From Bacteroidota bacterium (GTDB lineage: Bacteria; Bacteroidota; Bacteroidia; Bacteroidales; VadinHA17): a stretch of DNA of 8,084 nucleotides. Each line of letters begins with the position of its first letter. The stretch's first letter is position 1. The stretch is from positions 1-8,084 of the forward strand of contig JAKAXP010000101.1 of NCBI GenBank assembly GCA_021816545.1, read 5' to 3'. The notes beneath the pieces were generated by a model that was not told the origin of the DNA, searched no databases, and saw only the letters and a list, made by a program, of their open reading frames with translations. Below, piece by piece: positions 5,241 through 8,084 of the stretch. The translations under genes and the position numbers were made by a program.

Positions 5241-6247
5241 CTCGAGAGAAGAGACGACACCTTTTCAGCAGGTAATCCTGTTCCGAGCAGGATCATCATC
5301 TTGGTCACCGCAGCCTCGGTGGTAATGTCCCTGCCGCTGATGACACCGGCGCTGATGAGCCCTGCCGAGGTCTCATATAACCCCATCTCAACACTCCCGG
5401 CCTGGCACTGGGTTACATTCAGCACTATTCCTCCGCCGGAGATGAACGACTTCAGCTCATTGAGGAACCACTCATTCCTGGGTGCATTTCCGGTCCCGTA
5501 GGTCTCAAGGATAATCCCCCGCAAACCTGAAGTTCCAAGGATGGCATGCACCGTCTCCTGCCTTATGCCCGGGAAGAGACGAAGCAGGGAAACCCCTGTG
5601 TCAAATTTTCCCGAAACGGATAGAGGCCGCCTTACAGTCGGATACCTTATTATATTCCTGTTGTAACGGATCTGCAGGCCGGCTTCAGCCAGCGGCGAAA
5701 GATTGGGCGAAACGAATGCATTGAAATGCTCGGCACTGTACTTGATCGTCCTGTTGCCGCGCAACAGCCTGTTTTCAAAGTATATACACACCTCAGGAAC
5801 AACACTAACCCCGTCAACCTGTTCCGCAGCAATCTCAATTGCAGTGATGAGGTTTTCCTTGCCGTCAGTGCGGAGAACACCTATGGGTAACTGGGCACCG
5901 GTAAAGATTACCGGCTTTTCCAGCCCCTGGAGCATGAAACTGAGCGCCGATGCAGAATAGGCCATTGTATCGGTGCCGTGCAAAACCACAAACCCGTCAA
6001 ACTCTTCATAGTTTTCTTCAATTGTACGGGCAATGCGAACCCAAATTTCAGGTGTTACTTCCGATGAATCAATCACCGGATCAAAAGTCACCGTCTCGAG
6101 CCTGAAACCAAAGCGACGAAGCTCGGGCACCTGGTCAGAAATATGCCTGAAGTCAATTGGCACCAGTGTCCCGGATATTGGGTCGTTGACCATTCCTATG
6201 GTTCCCCCGGTATAAATAATAAGTACGGATCTGTTATTTTCCATCAT
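5216..6247 (-). CDS. ansA: Type I (cytoplasmic) L-asparaginase
   Basis: This enzyme hydrolyses L-asparagine to L-aspartate and ammonia in the cytoplasm. It has 343 residues, the usual size for type I asparaginases, and no signal peptide. Catalytic motifs are visible: YTGGTIGM (12-19, nucleophile T16), LHGTDTMAYSASALSF (89-104, T92 and D93) and LLRGNRTIKY (161-170, K169), which aligns with the catalytic lysine of E. coli AnsA. Later family blocks are GTGNAPRN (251-258) and NVTQCQAGSVEMGLY (277-291). The loop position where E. coli AnsA has Tyr24 appears to be leucine (L28 in GTLVPI). The C-terminus RPLCGEMS matches the family ending (LRGELT in E. coli) and is encoded inside the first unit of a tandem repeat. 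The start ATGATG (6247 or 6244) directly abuts the tatD stop codon, implying translational coupling. No intrinsic terminator is seen after the gene. Confidence 0.94.
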   Translation of the reverse strand: MMENNRSVLIIYTGGTIGMVNDPISGTLVPIDFRHISDQVPELRRFGFRLETVTFDPVIDSSEVTPEIWVRIARTIEENYEEFDGFVVLHGTDTMAYSASALSFMLQGLEKPVIFTGAQLPIGVLRTDGKENLITAIEIAAEQVDGVSVVPEVCIYFENRLLRGNRTIKYSAEHFNAFVSPNLSPLAEAGLQIRYNRNIIRYPTVRRPLSVSGKFDTGVSLLRLFPGIRQETVHAILGTSGLRGIILETYGTGNAPRNEWFLNELKSFISGGGIVLNVTQCQAGSVEMGLYETSAGLISAGVISGRDITTEAAVTKMMILLGTGLPAEKVSSLLSRPLCGEMS

Positions 6248-7015
6248 CTACAGGTTAAAGAGCCTCATGGCATTGTCAGTTGTCCTGTCACCGACCTCCA
6301 CAGGTGATATTGCGAGTATTTCCGACAGCTTGTCAATCACGTAGGTCAGGTACACAGCCTCGTTCCGCTTGCCGCGGAAAGGCACCGGGGCCAGGTAGGG
6401 TGCATCGGTCTCGAGCACTATATTGCTCACCCCTGCAGCTATTGCTGCTTCGCTCTGCTTTTCGTTGCGGAATGTCACAACACCACCGATCCCAATCATG
6501 AATCCCATTTCAGTCACACGGCGGGCATCGGAGGCATTGCCGGGAAAAGCATGAAACACCCCTTTTACCCTTCCGGTTCCGAATGCCCTGATTTCATCAA
6601 TTATCAGCTCAAGCGACTCCCGTGCATGAATGACTACCGGAAGTTTGTGCTCTTCAGCGAGTTCAAGGTGGCGTCTGAAAGATATTACCTGCTCCTTTAT
6701 AAATGTTTTGTCCCAGTAAAGGTCAATACCGGTCTCACCTATGCCATAGTATTTATGGTTGAGGAGTGCTGCCTCAGCGGCATCAAGCTCATCCCGGTAA
6801 TTTCCCCTGACCGAAGTGGGATGAAGAGCCATCATCGGCAGGCATATGCCCGGGTACCTTTCCTCTGCGGTCAGCATCGGTTCTATTGAAGAGGAGTCGA
6901 TATTGGGCATCATAATCTTCCTGACCCCGGCATCCGCCGCCCGACTCACCGCCTCGTCACGGTCAGCATCAAACTCAGGCAGGTATATGTGGTTATGAGT
7001 GTCAATGATTTGCAT
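6248..7015 (-). CDS. tatD: TatD-family metal-dependent hydrolase (DNase)
   Basis: This is a cytoplasmic TIM-barrel amidohydrolase of the TatD family; characterised members are Mg-dependent 3'-5' DNases linked to DNA repair and turnover. From the start at 7015 it has 255 residues, the normal family length. Metal ligands are visible in order: HNH (H7, H9), GETGID (E94), VIHARES (H130), GVFHAF (H155) and ETDAPYLAP (D204), followed by RGKRNE. The frame is open to an upstream ATG at 7033, which would add MIYICA. I prefer 7015 because family members begin M-x-I-I/V-D-T-H. In addition, a Bacteroidota -7-like TACATTTG (7027-7020) lies between the two starts, although no TTG is found at a suitable distance. 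It is the first gene of a two-gene unit with ansA (no gap) and diverges from dprA. Confidence 0.93.
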   Translation of the reverse strand: MQIIDTHNHIYLPEFDADRDEAVSRAADAGVRKIMMPNIDSSSIEPMLTAEERYPGICLPMMALHPTSVRGNYRDELDAAEAALLNHKYYGIGETGIDLYWDKTFIKEQVISFRRHLELAEEHKLPVVIHARESLELIIDEIRAFGTGRVKGVFHAFPGNASDARRVTEMGFMIGIGGVVTFRNEKQSEAAIAAGVSNIVLETDAPYLAPVPFRGKRNEAVYLTYVIDKLSEILAISPVEVGDRTTDNAMRLFNL

Positions 7016-7067
7016 GGCACAAATGTATATCATTTCATGTGAAAGCCATTAGGCAAGAGGCAATAGT

Positions 7068-7150
7068 ACAGTCGGCAGTACCAGTCAGCAGTTGGCAGTA
7101 CGAGCCGGCAGACTGTAATAATTGCTGCTGATTGCAGACTGCAGACTGTG
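7068..7150. repeat. Short CAGT/GCAG-rich imperfect repeats between tatD and dprA
   Basis: The 177-bp divergent intergenic region holds clustered imperfect repeats of GCAGT/GCAGACT type. GGCAGTAC occurs at 7074-7081 and 7094-7101; CAGTC, CAGCAGT and CCGGCAG variants lie between and after them; GCAGACT occurs twice in tandem at 7134-7147. No ORF runs through it with coding character. It resembles the low-complexity intergenic GGCAGT-type repeats seen in some Bacteroidota genomes; that comparison is from memory. Confidence 0.55.
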
Positions 7151-7156
7151 GACTTC

Positions 7157-7185
7157 TTGCTATTGTCCGGAATTTAGTACCTTTA
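7157..7185 (+). promoter_or_regulatory. Candidate promoter of dprA
   Basis: TTG (7157-7159) is followed after 18 nt by TACCTTTA (7178-7185), one base off the Bacteroidota TAnnTTTG element. It would give a leader of about 20 nt before the dprA ATG at 7211. Spacing and position fit, but the sequence match is imperfect. Confidence 0.45.
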
Positions 7186-7210
7186 TTGTGTCTCGCTAAT
7201 ATTTCATAAT

Positions 7211-8084
7211 ATGTCATCTGTCCCTCTTCATTACAAGATTGCTCTTGGTATGATACCGGGCGTTGGCGACATCACTGCCCGGAAGCTTGTGTCATATGCC
7301 GGGGGTGTTGAGGCCGTCTTCATGGAGTCATTCAGGAGTCTGACCAGGATCCCTGGAATCGGGGAGGCGCTTGCTGCTGCCGTGGCAGGCCATGAGTACC
7401 TTCCTGCTGCCGAACGGGAAGCTGAGTTCGTAACCAGGAACGGCATAAGAGTCTTCTTCTACCTTGACAATGACTACCCTGTTAGGCTGAAACAGTGCGA
7501 GGACTCTCCCGTGACCTTTTACTTTCGCGGCAACGCTGACCTAGACTCTCAGATGATACTGAGCATTGTGGGTACGCGTCATGCGACGCAGCAAGGCCGG
7601 GACCTGTGCCAGAAAATGGTGTCAGGGCTGGCGGAACACTTTCCGAAGCTGCTGATAGTGAGCGGACTTGCTTACGGTATAGATATCGCCGCACACAGGG
7701 CAGCGCTGACGGCGGGGCTCACTACCGTTGCGGTGCTGGGTCACGGGCTGAAGACAATTTACCCTTCCGTTCACGCCGGAGTAGCAAAGGCGATGCTCGA
7801 AAAGGGGGGACTTGTCACTGATTTTTCATCCTCAACGCTCCCTGAGCGAAACAATTTCATCAGGCGAAACCGCATCATCGCAGGCATTTCGGATGCAACA
7901 CTTATCGTGGAGTCGGGAATAAAAGGAGGGGCACTAATAACAGCAGACATCGCCGCCTCATACAACCGCGATGTGATGGCTGTTCCCGGCAGGCCCGGTG
8001 ATGAATGGTCGGCCGGCTGTAATGCGCTGATCAGGTGCAACAAAGCATCGCTGGTGGAGAAGTGTTCGCATATCGAGTACCTCC
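7211..8084 (+). CDS. dprA: DNA-processing protein DprA, partial (C-terminus beyond right edge)
   Basis: DprA (Smf) binds incoming single-stranded DNA in the cytoplasm during natural transformation and loads RecA onto it. The visible 291 residues begin MSSVPLHYKIALGMIPGVGD and remain open at the window edge; about 360-380 are expected. The N-terminus carries a helix-hairpin-helix-like region with IPGVGDITARKL (15-26) and IPGIGEALAAAV (47-58). The Rossmann-fold DprA core shows IVGTRHATQQGR (119-130), IVSGLAYGIDIAAHRAAL (149-166), VAVLGHGLKTIYP (173-185), ERNNFIRRNRIIAGIS (212-227), ESGIKGGALITA (234-245) and VPGRPGDEWSAGCNALI (258-274). The C-terminal winged-helix domain found in many family members would be off the window. 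The start at 7211 is the only sensible ATG and lies about 20-25 nt after a candidate promoter. It diverges from tatD and shares no obvious pathway with it. Confidence 0.95.
   Translation, partial: MSSVPLHYKIALGMIPGVGDITARKLVSYAGGVEAVFMESFRSLTRIPGIGEALAAAVAGHEYLPAAEREAEFVTRNGIRVFFYLDNDYPVRLKQCEDSPVTFYFRGNADLDSQMILSIVGTRHATQQGRDLCQKMVSGLAEHFPKLLIVSGLAYGIDIAAHRAALTAGLTTVAVLGHGLKTIYPSVHAGVAKAMLEKGGLVTDFSSSTLPERNNFIRRNRIIAGISDATLIVESGIKGGALITADIAASYNRDVMAVPGRPGDEWSAGCNALIRCNKASLVEKCSHIEYL

Noticed and set aside
5069..5275. Plus-strand ORF of 68 codons across the repeat array
   Set aside because: It is an open frame created by GC-rich repeat sequence. The 41-bp period shifts frame between copies, and the ORF overlaps the ansA 3' end on the other strand.
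7061..7166. Inverted CAATAG / CTATTG pair flanking the tatD-dprA intergenic repeats
   Set aside because: Only 6 bp, about 95 bp apart, and the flanking similarity is not in register. This is not enough to claim a mobile element or a hairpin.

Overview
The window looks like chromosomal DNA from a Bacteroidota species, probably Bacteroidales or a close relative. Three things suggest this. Several upstream regions carry the Bacteroidota promoter pattern (TTG, about 18-20 nt, then TAnnTTTG). Most genes lack a Shine-Dalgarno sequence. The gene sets (exbB / 4-TM protein / exbD / exbD, and tatD-ansA) are ones I associate with that phylum from memory. I see no phage, insertion-sequence or CRISPR signatures, and this reads as core genome.

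Layout. Everything from the left edge to about 7.03 kb is on the minus strand; only dprA at the right edge is on the plus strand. In minus-strand transcription order: (i) tatD (7015-6248) abuts ansA (6247-5216), a hydrolase pair whose stop and start codons touch. (ii) An unusual ~41-bp tandem repeat (5010-5240) follows; its first unit is the 3' end of ansA itself. (iii) A tRNA-Ser(GGA) gene (4963-4876) has its own hairpin terminator (4867-4838). (iv) A four-gene proton-channel operon runs from a strong Bacteroidota-type promoter (4767-4738) through exbB, a small four-helix membrane protein and two different exbD genes, and ends at a clear intrinsic terminator (2270-2241). (v) Two tandem, clearly paralogous APC-family amino acid permeases follow; the second runs off the left edge. 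Diverging from tatD, dprA (from 7211) runs off the right edge.

How the genes work together. The ExbB/ExbD-type operon should form an inner-membrane motor that uses the proton gradient to energise TonB-dependent or related envelope processes. The two ExbD paralogs and the extra membrane protein are the functionally open part. The permeases import amino acids, AnsA hydrolyses asparagine to aspartate and ammonia, TatD is a metal-dependent nuclease-type hydrolase, and DprA handles incoming single-stranded DNA in transformation. These are separate housekeeping units, not one pathway.

I found no convincing new defence or biosynthetic system. The observations most worth a second look are the tandem array apparently seeded by the end of ansA, the heterogeneous ExbD pair with a conserved-looking 4-TM partner, the secreted-type N-terminus on ExbB, and a mismatch in the anticodon stem of the tRNA.
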